From an uncultured Bacilli bacterium (lineage in GTDB: Bacteria > Bacillota_I > Bacilli_A > RF39 > UBA660), in the NCBI GenBank assembly GCA_934096755.1, contig CAKOMU010000041.1, positions 1 through 8,649 on the forward strand: DNA of 8,649 nt, given 5' to 3'. This document shows, piece by piece, positions 1 to 6,125 of this stretch. The translations under genes were made by a program, and so were the position numbers. Every line of letters begins with the position of its first letter. Position 1 is the stretch's first letter. Below the pieces are notes generated by a model, which saw only the letters and a program-made list of their open reading frames with translations, did not search any database and was not told the origin of the DNA.

Positions 1-36
1 ACCCCAATTCAATATAAAATCGAATCAGGGTTTTAA

Positions 37-58
37 AGTATCTTTTTTAACTGTCTAC
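37..58 (-). repeat. Left copy of a 22-nt inverted repeat pair
   Basis: Read on the minus strand, this stretch begins GTAGACAGT and ends AAAAAAGATACT. It matches 8593-8614 on the plus strand at 21 of 22 positions. In the right-hand copy the sequence is part of a complete hairpin, but here the second arm is degraded and only a short AAAGTA/TACTTT pairing (35-40 with 55-60) remains. On the plus strand it is followed by TTTTTA, so it could be a weak terminator for a gene entering from the left, convergent with the sortase gene. The match is seen directly; its function is inferred. Confidence 0.6.
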
Positions 59-91
59 TTTTTATTGACTAGTTTAACCAAGTTTCTTTTT

Positions 92-1666
92 TTAGTTTTC
101 AGTTTCCAAAACTGCATGCACTACATAACGATTGTTTTCATCAGCACACGTTGATAGGGTAAGAATTTTGGAATTTTCATCTAAAGTTACCCCAAAATCA
201 TAAATACTACGATTTTTTAACATATTGAATTTTTCTAATTTCTCTTGATTACTCGAATATAATACTTGTAAGTAATCAGTTGTCAATTCGATTTTATACA
301 TTGAAAATATACGATAGTGTAGATCTTCATATAAAGTTTTAAAGCTAATAATTTGATTATCAGGATTGGTATACCAACTTTTACGCATGGTATTTTGTAA
401 TGTTCCAAACATGACACCATTGTAATATCTATTATGGGCATATAAAATAATATTATCACTTAAAATATTGATATCATCGCGATAATCCATAAACACCCAA
501 CCATTATTATCTTTTTCAAAATTTATATTATGTGATAGATAATATTCATTGTTTGTAGTTTGTACAACTGGATAATCGATATTGGTATTATTGACTTTTA
601 ACCATCCAACCGTTTCGGGATTCATATTATATATACTTGCAACATCGGTATTTGTTACGAGTTTATCATTTTTTTCATCTTTATCTTTATTAAGTTCATT
701 AATAATAGCTTCAGTATCTTCTAATTTCACTGTTTCTTTAATTGTTTTTTGAATTGTTTCTACTTTTTTCATTGAGTGATAATTATCGTAAAATATATAA
801 GCGAAAGTACCTGCAATAATAAAAATAATTATATAACCACAAGTTTTTAAGATGCTATTGTTGGTTTGTTTTAAAATATTTTCTTTTAGATATTCATTAC
901 TGTATATAAGTCGAAAATAAATTTTATATCTCTTAGCTTTCTTTTTGTTATAATTTCTTAAATATTCAATTGTTTCTTCATCTTCAATATTTTCATGAAT
1001 TAATATTTTAACATTTTTTTTATTATATTTTCTTAATATTTCAATGATATATTCTAAATCACTTTTGTTGACTTCTCTTACATTTATAGTTTTTAAATAT
1101 TTATTAATTTTACAAAAAGCTTCAAAGTCTTCCATGTCTCGACCATTCATTGGTAAATCAATTTCCAAAGACATTTTGTAAAAGAGACTAGAGAAAATAC
1201 TTAAATTATTTTGTAACATAAAGTTAGAAAGAAATAGGATTTCGTTTCTTGATTCGACGATAATTTGATATTTATCTAAATATTCAATCATAAATGGTTG
1301 TAAATTATAACAACTGACACTTTTGATATTAGTTTTTATTAATGCTTCACAAATAAAGAAAGTTAATTGTGTTTCTTCTTTTAAAACCAAATTACATATA
1401 TATTTATTATTTTTAAGTAGACCTAAAATTAAAATTGCATCCTCATTACTATCAATAATTAAAGTGTTAATACCATAATCTTTTGTTAATTCATTTAAAA
1501 AAGTTGCTACAATTCTTTGATTTTTACTAATATAGTCACTAGAAAAAACTAGTTCGTTACAACTAATAACATTGGTGTTTAGCATATTTTTATACTCACT
1601 ACTAAGTTTTGTTTTTTCTTTTATTAGTAAAGTATTATCTTTAATTTTAAACAATAACTTTCTCAT
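92..1666 (-). CDS. Class B sortase with large N-terminal cytoplasmic-like domain
   Basis: Membrane-bound cysteine transpeptidase expected to cleave a C-terminal sorting signal and attach the protein to the cell wall. Residues about 350-524 are a full class B sortase domain: VGWLKV and NIDYPVVQ near the start, GWVFMDYRD, catalytic His411 in LYAHN, Cys507 in TLSTC, and Arg513 in NRYVVHA. One membrane helix lies at about 273-293 after a lysine-rich stretch, followed by a charged, probably helical linker (296-340). The first 270 residues precede the helix, lack a signal peptide and look alpha/beta; I do not recognise the fold. Ordinary class B sortases are about 220-260 residues, so 524 is roughly double. 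The ATG at 1666 is preceded by AGGATG five bases upstream. The gene is divergent from a probable substrate gene and looks more A+T-rich than lysS. The class assignment is firm; the role of the N-terminal region is unknown. Confidence 0.93.
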   Translation of the reverse strand: MRKLLFKIKDNTLLIKEKTKLSSEYKNMLNTNVISCNELVFSSDYISKNQRIVATFLNELTKDYGINTLIIDSNEDAILILGLLKNNKYICNLVLKEETQLTFFICEALIKTNIKSVSCYNLQPFMIEYLDKYQIIVESRNEILFLSNFMLQNNLSIFSSLFYKMSLEIDLPMNGRDMEDFEAFCKINKYLKTINVREVNKSDLEYIIEILRKYNKKNVKILIHENIEDEETIEYLRNYNKKKAKRYKIYFRLIYSNEYLKENILKQTNNSILKTCGYIIIFIIAGTFAYIFYDNYHSMKKVETIQKTIKETVKLEDTEAIINELNKDKDEKNDKLVTNTDVASIYNMNPETVGWLKVNNTNIDYPVVQTTNNEYYLSHNINFEKDNNGWVFMDYRDDINILSDNIILYAHNRYYNGVMFGTLQNTMRKSWYTNPDNQIISFKTLYEDLHYRIFSMYKIELTTDYLQVLYSSNQEKLEKFNMLKNRSIYDFGVTLDENSKILTLSTCADENNRYVVHAVLETEN

Positions 1667-1687
1667 ATCATCATCCTATACTACCTT

Positions 1688-1693
1688 ATTATA
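1688..1693 (-). promoter_or_regulatory. Probable -10 box of the sortase gene
   Basis: A perfect TATAAT on the minus strand lies 21 bases upstream of the sortase ATG, giving a leader of about 15 bases that contains the Shine-Dalgarno site. The region 17 bases further upstream has only a poor -35 match (TAATTT), so the call rests on the -10 box and its position. The site is nearly palindromic: TATAAT also reads on the plus strand at 1690-1695. Confidence 0.45.
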
Positions 1694-1756
1694 ATAGCAC
1701 AGATTGACACAAATTAGTATATTTTTTCAAAATTTATGTTGTTTTTTGTATTTTTA

Positions 1757-1765
1757 TGATATAAT
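1757..1765 (+). promoter_or_regulatory. Extended -10 promoter of the secreted protein gene
   Basis: TGATATAAT is a textbook extended -10 element (TGn followed by TATAAT). The -35 region is weak: TGTTGT at 17-bp spacing or TTGTTT at 15 bp. A perfect TTGACA at 1704-1709 has only a poor -10 partner (CAAAAT at 1728-1733), so it may be a minor second start or chance. Start of transcription is expected near 1772. Confidence 0.6.
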
Positions 1766-1782
1766 TTAGACATACTAAAGAT

Positions 1783-1787
1783 AGGAG
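1783..1787 (+). promoter_or_regulatory. Shine-Dalgarno site that fixes a GTG start
   Basis: AGGAG lies nine bases ahead of the GTG at 1797, the first codon of a clear signal peptide. An ATG at 1790 is closer but in another frame and too near the site. This supports GTG as the real start. Confidence 0.7.
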
Positions 1788-1796
1788 AGATGTTGT

Positions 1797-2360
1797 GTGA
1801 AAAAATATTTAAGTTTTATTGTTATGATAGGTATAGTTGCCTTTATTTTACCAGTAGTTGCTAGTGCAGTGGAAATACAAACTCCACCATGTGAAAAAGT
1901 ATGTGATAAGCCTGATGCAAATGGTAAATGTCAAAGTATTTGTACTATTAAAGTAGCGAATAACACATCAACTATGACGGAATTTAATGCCACATTGTTA
2001 ATTAAAGGAAAAGGTGCAAGTATTAAAAGTATTCAACCAGGAGATGGATGGAATAATTTAACGAGTAGTACGAATGGAACTAGTATACCATTAAGTTTAA
2101 TTGCAACAAATGGTGTAACAACTACTAACTTTTTATTAGCTACCGTAACCTTAGAATTGGAAAGTTCAGCTACTGATTGTAGTTTAACTGTAAGTAATCC
2201 ATCAATAGGTAAAGATGTAACCGTTGATATTACGCAAACTACAACTACCCAAACTAAAACTGGAGCGGCTTTACCAATCGCTATAGTTGCATGTGGAGCT
2301 TGTGCAGCAGTATTTATTTATAGTACGACGAAAAAATCTAAAAAAATATACAAAATATAA
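1797..2360 (+). CDS. Secreted, probably sortase-anchored surface protein with cohesin-like body
   Basis: Small exported protein starting at GTG. Residues 1-24 are a signal peptide (MKKYLSF, hydrophobic core, cleavage expected after VASA). The mature part opens with four cysteines (32, 36, 45, 49) spaced CxxxC-x8-CxxxC. About 57-147 is beta-rich with the pattern of cohesin-like domains (ATLLIKGKGASI, GDGWNN, LLATVTLEL); this fold call is tentative. A threonine-rich linker (148-155) leads to QTKTG (152-156), a hydrophobic segment (about 158-176) and a basic tail (KKSKK). That order of motif, membrane segment and positive tail is the layout of a cell-wall sorting signal, though the motif lacks the proline of NPxTG or LPxTG. 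The divergent class B sortase next door is the likely processing enzyme. If it is not processed by a sortase, the protein would be a C-terminally membrane-anchored lipid-free surface protein. Ligand and function unknown. Confidence 0.85.
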   Translation: MKKYLSFIVMIGIVAFILPVVASAVEIQTPPCEKVCDKPDANGKCQSICTIKVANNTSTMTEFNATLLIKGKGASIKSIQPGDGWNNLTSSTNGTSIPLSLIATNGVTTTNFLLATVTLELESSATDCSLTVSNPSIGKDVTVDITQTTTTQTKTGAALPIAIVACGACAAVFIYSTTKKSKKIYKI

Positions 2361-2369
2361 TTGGTTTTT

Positions 2370-2399
2370 AAACAATCTTATTTGCAAGATTGTTTTTTT
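2370..2399 (+). terminator. Intrinsic terminator after the surface protein gene
   Basis: A perfect 10-bp stem (AAACAATCTT with AAGATTGTTT) closes a six-base loop and runs into a T tract. It lies ten bases after the stop codon and separates the surface protein gene from lysS. Confidence 0.9.
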
Positions 2400-2409
2400 A
2401 TGTTAGAAT
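2382..2409 (+). promoter_or_regulatory. Possible lysS promoter overlapping the upstream terminator
   Basis: TTGCAA (2382-2387) and TAGAAT (2404-2409) are 16 bp apart, and TGT before the -10 box makes it an extended -10. The -35 element lies in the loop and right arm of the preceding terminator. Transcription would start near 2416, giving a leader of only about 12 bases, too short for a T-box or riboswitch. The alternative, readthrough from upstream, is less likely given the strength of the terminator. Confidence 0.4.
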
Positions 2410-2427
2410 AACTCTAGGTGATTTTTT

Positions 2428-4323
2428 ATGCGTGAATTTAGCGAACAAGAATTAGTAAGAAGAGAAAAATTAAATGAAATAGCTAAAATATGTAATCCTT
2501 ATCCAGATAGTTTTAAAAGAACCCATACTTTAAAGGAAGCGAAAATGTTAGATGATGGCACTACCAATGTTAGTGTTTGTGGTCGTATTATCTTTATGCG
2601 TAAAATGGGGAAATTATCATTTATTCGTATTAGAGAGTTAGAAGGTGACTTACAACTAGAATTAAAAGTTGATGAACTTGGCGAAGAAAAATACGATTTT
2701 TTCAAAAAATTAATTGATTCTGGCGACTTTATTGGGGCAACAGGAGAAATATTTACCACTCAAACAGGAGAAAAGACTTTACGTGTTAAAGAATATCAAT
2801 TTTTGGGAAAATCATTAAGACCCTTACCAGAAAAATTTCATGGATTACAAGATACAGAACTTAAATATCGTAATCGCTACGTTGATTTAATTATGAACCA
2901 AGAGTCAAGAAATGTCTTTTTAGGTCGTAGTAAATTTTATGCTTTTTTGCATCGTTATTTGGGAGAAAATGGCTTTTTAGAAGTAGAAACACCTATTATG
3001 CAAACCGCTGTCAGTGGAGCAGCTGCTAAACCATTTTTTACTCATCATAATGCTCTAAATCTAGATATGAACTTAAGAATTGCACCAGAAACTTATTTAA
3101 AACAATGTATCGCCGCTGGTTTTGATCGTGTCTATGAAGTAGCTAAGTGTTTCCGTAACGAAGGAATGGACACTGAACATCTTCAAGAATTTACGCAAGT
3201 AGAATGGTATGTTGCTTATTGGAATTTTGAAGATACAATAGTCTTCTTTCAAGATTTTATCAAAAATGCTTTATTAGAGCTTACTGAAACAACTACTATT
3301 AACTATCGTGGCAATGAGCTTGACTTTAGTGGCAACTGGGAAAGAATCAACTATATTGCTGCAATGAAAGAGTTGTTGGGGAACGACTTTTTAGAAATTG
3401 AAGAACCAGAAAAATTAAAAGAACTAGTAATAAATAAAGGACTGTTTACTGAAGAAGAATTAAATGAGTATAAATCTCTTAGTCAAATTATTGATTTTGT
3501 ATACAAGAAGAAGATAAGAGCTAATATTGTGGGACCAACTATTCTTTATAATTACCCAGCTATTTTAAAACCACTAGCAAGAAGAAACGATCAAGATAAA
3601 AATGCTGTTGATGTATTCCAAGTGGTTGTTTGTGGAACAGAAATTTGTAATGCTTACTCTGAATTAGTTGATCCGGAAATTCAAAGGGCCAATTTTGAAG
3701 ATCAAGCTAAAGCCAAGAGTCAAGGTGATGATGAAACTATGGAACTTGATGAAGACTTTATGGGTGCGATGGAACAAGGCATGCCTCCAATTTCTGGCTT
3801 AGGATTTGGTATTGATCGTTTAATGATGCTTATTTATAATCAAGAATCTATTCGTGATGTAGTTTTATTTCCTACCATGAAAAAGGAAAATTCTAATAAC
3901 AAAGGATCTATGCCTAAAGCAAATTGTTTAAAAGAAGAGCACAAAACTGATTTTAGTAATGTAGTTATTGAACCATTATTTCAAGATTACGTGACTTTTG
4001 AAAACTTTAGTGCCTGTGATTTTAGAGCAGTTAAAGTCAAAAATTGTGTTGCGGTTCCTAAATCTAAAAAACTTTTAGAATTTACTTTAGATGATGGCAC
4101 AGATAAAGATCGTACTATTTTAAGTGGCATCCATGCCTATTATGAACCAGAAGATTTAATTGGTAAGACCCTAGTTGCAATTACTAATCTTCCTCCTAGA
4201 ACTATGATGGGTAAAGATTCATGTGGGATGCTTTTAAGTGCTATCCATAAAGAGTTAGAAGAAGAAAAACTAAATCTTTTAATGCTTGATGATAATATTC
4301 CAGCTGGCGCAAAACTTTATTAG
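2428..4323 (+). CDS. lysS: Lysyl-tRNA synthetase (class II) with C-terminal tRNA-binding domain
   Basis: Cytoplasmic class II enzyme that charges tRNA-Lys with lysine using ATP. Residues about 48-127 are the OB-fold anticodon-binding domain (VCGRIIFMRKMGK). The catalytic core runs from about 145 to 485: motif 1 with FLEVETPIM (183-191), then RIAPETYLK, motif 2 with RVYEVAKCFRNEG (234-246), motif 3 with GLGFGIDRLMML (457-468), and the usual closing RDVVLFPTMK. Lysine-pocket residues appear kept: Glu221, Arg243, Glu259, Tyr261, Asn408 and Glu412, by comparison with E. coli LysS. Bacterial LysRS normally ends near 500 residues. Here about 120 more follow (513-631), forming an EMAPII/Trbp111-type tRNA-binding domain like the C terminus of MetRS: FRAVKV, KKLLEFTLDDG, LSGIHAYY, NLPPR, DSCGMLLSA and a final PAGAKLY. 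The start ATG has AGGTGA six bases upstream; the stop is TAG. Identity is very secure. Confidence 0.97.
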   Translation: MREFSEQELVRREKLNEIAKICNPYPDSFKRTHTLKEAKMLDDGTTNVSVCGRIIFMRKMGKLSFIRIRELEGDLQLELKVDELGEEKYDFFKKLIDSGDFIGATGEIFTTQTGEKTLRVKEYQFLGKSLRPLPEKFHGLQDTELKYRNRYVDLIMNQESRNVFLGRSKFYAFLHRYLGENGFLEVETPIMQTAVSGAAAKPFFTHHNALNLDMNLRIAPETYLKQCIAAGFDRVYEVAKCFRNEGMDTEHLQEFTQVEWYVAYWNFEDTIVFFQDFIKNALLELTETTTINYRGNELDFSGNWERINYIAAMKELLGNDFLEIEEPEKLKELVINKGLFTEEELNEYKSLSQIIDFVYKKKIRANIVGPTILYNYPAILKPLARRNDQDKNAVDVFQVVVCGTEICNAYSELVDPEIQRANFEDQAKAKSQGDDETMELDEDFMGAMEQGMPPISGLGFGIDRLMMLIYNQESIRDVVLFPTMKKENSNNKGSMPKANCLKEEHKTDFSNVVIEPLFQDYVTFENFSACDFRAVKVKNCVAVPKSKKLLEFTLDDGTDKDRTILSGIHAYYEPEDLIGKTLVAITNLPPRTMMGKDSCGMLLSAIHKELEEEKLNLLMLDDNIPAGAKLY

Positions 4324-4345
4324 GCTTTTTAAACATTAAAAATTC

Positions 4346-4395
4346 GCAAAAAATAGTGATAATTACATGAAAAAACACATTTTTTGCTTTTTTTT
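4346..4395 (+). terminator. Intrinsic terminator after lysS
   Basis: GCAAAAAAT (4346-4354) pairs perfectly with ATTTTTTGC (4379-4387) and is followed by eight T residues. The stem extends by GTG/CAC after one bulged base. The loop is rather large, but the position 22 bases after the lysS stop supports a terminator. Confidence 0.75.
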
Positions 4396-4407
4396 ATGAT
4401 ATTAGGG

Positions 4408-4416
4408 TGATATAAT
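4408..4416 (+). promoter_or_regulatory. Extended -10 promoter of the transporter gene
   Basis: TGATATAAT is identical to the extended -10 of the surface protein gene at 1757-1765, and both are followed by TT. The -35 position is only a T run from the preceding terminator tail. Transcription is expected to start near 4423, so the leader of about 14 bases is almost entirely the Shine-Dalgarno site AAGGAGGT (4423-4430). Confidence 0.6.
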
Positions 4417-4436
4417 TTGGATAAGGAGGTAAAAAA

Positions 4437-6029
4437 ATGAAGAAAATATTTGAAAAACATGGTGTGTTAAGAAGTATTGGGGCATTAATGGATATTGTAG
4501 CTTTAGTATTATTTATTGTAGCTGCATTTGTCAATGCCACGACTGCAGATATGATCATTAAAATAATTGGTGTTTTATTATTTGTGGTTGGTAGCATGTT
4601 TGTTGCTTTAACTAGTGATGACCATCGTTTGGCTAAGAGTTTATTTGTTTTCCTAGGTACATCAGTCTTACTAACTTGGTTGTTCCCTTATGGTTATTTC
4701 CAAGGATCTGACTTTTATGAATATGGGATGCAACGTATTGGCCTTGCTGATTTAGGTTATGCAATTTATTACTCTATTAATTTTATAATGGATAAAATTG
4801 TTTTCTTACTAGTTTTAACTGGCTTCTATGGCGTTTTAGCCAAAGTTAGTGGTTATCAAAAATTAACTGACAATGTTGCTGCTAAAATTAAAAGCCATCC
4901 AGCTATTAGTACAGTAGTTATTTCTGTTATTCTATTTGTTTTGACATCACTATTTACTCAAACATTTATTATCTTATTATTTATTCCATTCTTTGTTACA
5001 ATTTTAACAAAAATGGGTATGGATAAGATAACTACTTTTGCAGCCACTTTTGGTTCTGCTTTAGTTGGTATTTTAGGATGTACATATGGAACAGATAGTT
5101 TAATTGCCTTTAATTATTATTTAGGACAAGAAATTACTGTTGGTTTAACATATCGTTTCATTATTGCTGTAGTGGCACTAGTTCTTTATAATTTCTTCTT
5201 AGTAATGCGTGTTCGTAAAAATACTAAAGAAACAAAGAAAAATAGTAAAACTAACAATAGTGAAAATGATCCATTTGCCGTAGCTAGTGTTAAAGAAGCT
5301 AAAACACTTCCAGTTATTATCGTAATGGCTATTCTTGCGATTATCGTCATTTTAGGTTACATTGACTGGAATACAAACTTTGGTATTGAATGTTTTAACA
5401 ATTTCCATGAATGGTTAACAGGCTTAGAAGCTGGCGAAGGATTTACAATCTTTAGTTATATTTTAGGAAGTAAAGCTGATGCTTTAGGATCATTTAAATT
5501 TGTATTCTCAATTAGTGCATTATTATTAGTAGTAAGTGCCTTATTAGCATTCCTTTACAAAATGAAAGTTAACGAATATATTGATGCATTCTTTGAAGGC
5601 AACAAAAAAATGTTAAAACCATTACTATTTGTTATTACTGCTTATGTAATTTTCGGTATTTGTTATCTATCCCCAGTTGTACCAACAATTGCTAATTGGG
5701 TTTTAAATCTTGTTGAAGGATTTAATCCATATTTAACAGCAATCATGGGATTTGTAACATCACTATTCCAAAATGATTTAGGTTATAGTGCTTATACCGT
5801 TGGTGGATTCTTAACTAGTGCCTATGCTGATAACATAGCTATTGTTCATACAATTTTTATGTCTATGTATGGATTAGTTCAAATATTCATGCCAACCAGT
5901 GCTTTACTACTTGTAGGACTATCTTTAATGAAAGTTGATTACAAAGAATGGTTTAAATACATTTGGTTATTCGTAGTTGGTATGATCATTATATTACTAG
6001 TATTATTTACAGTAATAACATATATCTAA
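4437..6029 (+). CDS. Multi-pass membrane transporter, YfcC-like / ion transporter superfamily
   Basis: Integral cytoplasmic-membrane protein of 530 residues, very hydrophobic, with roughly 12-13 predicted helices (for example 17-33, 40-57, 70-83, 119-136, 157-190, 200-215, 238-256, 291-307, 355-374, 395-412, 475-497, 508-529). A polar stretch rich in Lys and Asn (258-288) divides the two halves, as expected for a cytoplasmic loop. The C-terminal MPTSALLLVGLSLMKVDYKEW (starting at 485) resembles the PTSG...LA motif and YxxW segment of YfcC/DcuC/AbgT-type carriers, and the region 119-230 fits the first half of that superfamily. YfcC-like proteins are often annotated as C4-dicarboxylate or amino-acid/peptide carriers, but the substrate here cannot be read from sequence. 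The ATG has AAGGAGGT six bases upstream. The gene has its own promoter and terminator, so it is not obviously in an operon with lysS or clpC. Confidence 0.75.
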   Translation: MKKIFEKHGVLRSIGALMDIVALVLFIVAAFVNATTADMIIKIIGVLLFVVGSMFVALTSDDHRLAKSLFVFLGTSVLLTWLFPYGYFQGSDFYEYGMQRIGLADLGYAIYYSINFIMDKIVFLLVLTGFYGVLAKVSGYQKLTDNVAAKIKSHPAISTVVISVILFVLTSLFTQTFIILLFIPFFVTILTKMGMDKITTFAATFGSALVGILGCTYGTDSLIAFNYYLGQEITVGLTYRFIIAVVALVLYNFFLVMRVRKNTKETKKNSKTNNSENDPFAVASVKEAKTLPVIIVMAILAIIVILGYIDWNTNFGIECFNNFHEWLTGLEAGEGFTIFSYILGSKADALGSFKFVFSISALLLVVSALLAFLYKMKVNEYIDAFFEGNKKMLKPLLFVITAYVIFGICYLSPVVPTIANWVLNLVEGFNPYLTAIMGFVTSLFQNDLGYSAYTVGGFLTSAYADNIAIVHTIFMSMYGLVQIFMPTSALLLVGLSLMKVDYKEWFKYIWLFVVGMIIILLVLFTVITYI

Positions 6030-6037
6030 GGATCATG

Positions 6038-6070
6038 AAAGAGAGTTAAGTCAATCTTAATTCTTTTTTT
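6038..6070 (+). terminator. Intrinsic terminator after the transporter gene
   Basis: A 13-bp stem with two G-U pairs (6038-6050 with 6056-6068) closes the five-base loop TCAAT; its right arm ends in a run of T residues that continues to 6070. It begins eight bases after the transporter stop. Confidence 0.75.
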
Positions 6071-6071
6071 G

Positions 6072-6077
6072 TATAAT
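6072..6077 (+). promoter_or_regulatory. Possible -10 box of the clpC-like gene
   Basis: A perfect TATAAT follows directly on the terminator, preceded by TG without the usual one-base gap. No good -35 is present at 16-18 bp. A second candidate, TAGAAT at 6105-6110, has an equally poor upstream partner. A leader of about 40 bases would result from the first. Confidence 0.35.
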
Positions 6078-6125
6078 AATTTCAATAATAGACCATTACA
6101 TACATAGAATTATGATGGAGGATCT

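Noticed and set aside
1..34. Imperfect hairpin (ACCC/GGGT plus ATTC/GAAT) followed by TTTT at the left edge
   Set aside because: The stem is interrupted by an internal CA/CA loop and cut by the window edge. Also considered as a tRNA or tmRNA 3' end, but the T-arm pairing fails on both strands.
2361..2427. Possible T-box or riboswitch leader for lysS
   Set aside because: The whole intergenic gap is 67 bases and is occupied by the upstream terminator, promoter and Shine-Dalgarno site.
2499..2759. Minus-strand open frame of 86 codons inside lysS
   Set aside because: It lies opposite the conserved anticodon-binding region of LysRS, has no Shine-Dalgarno site and no recognisable protein features.
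4394..4597. Minus-strand open frame of 67 codons over the start of the transporter gene
   Set aside because: It is the complement of hydrophobic-helix codons and crosses the transporter promoter; a shadow.
6040..6060. AGTCAA as a possible CtsR half-site before the clpC-like gene
   Set aside because: Only one imperfect heptamer is present, inside the terminator stem, with no second direct repeat at the required spacing.
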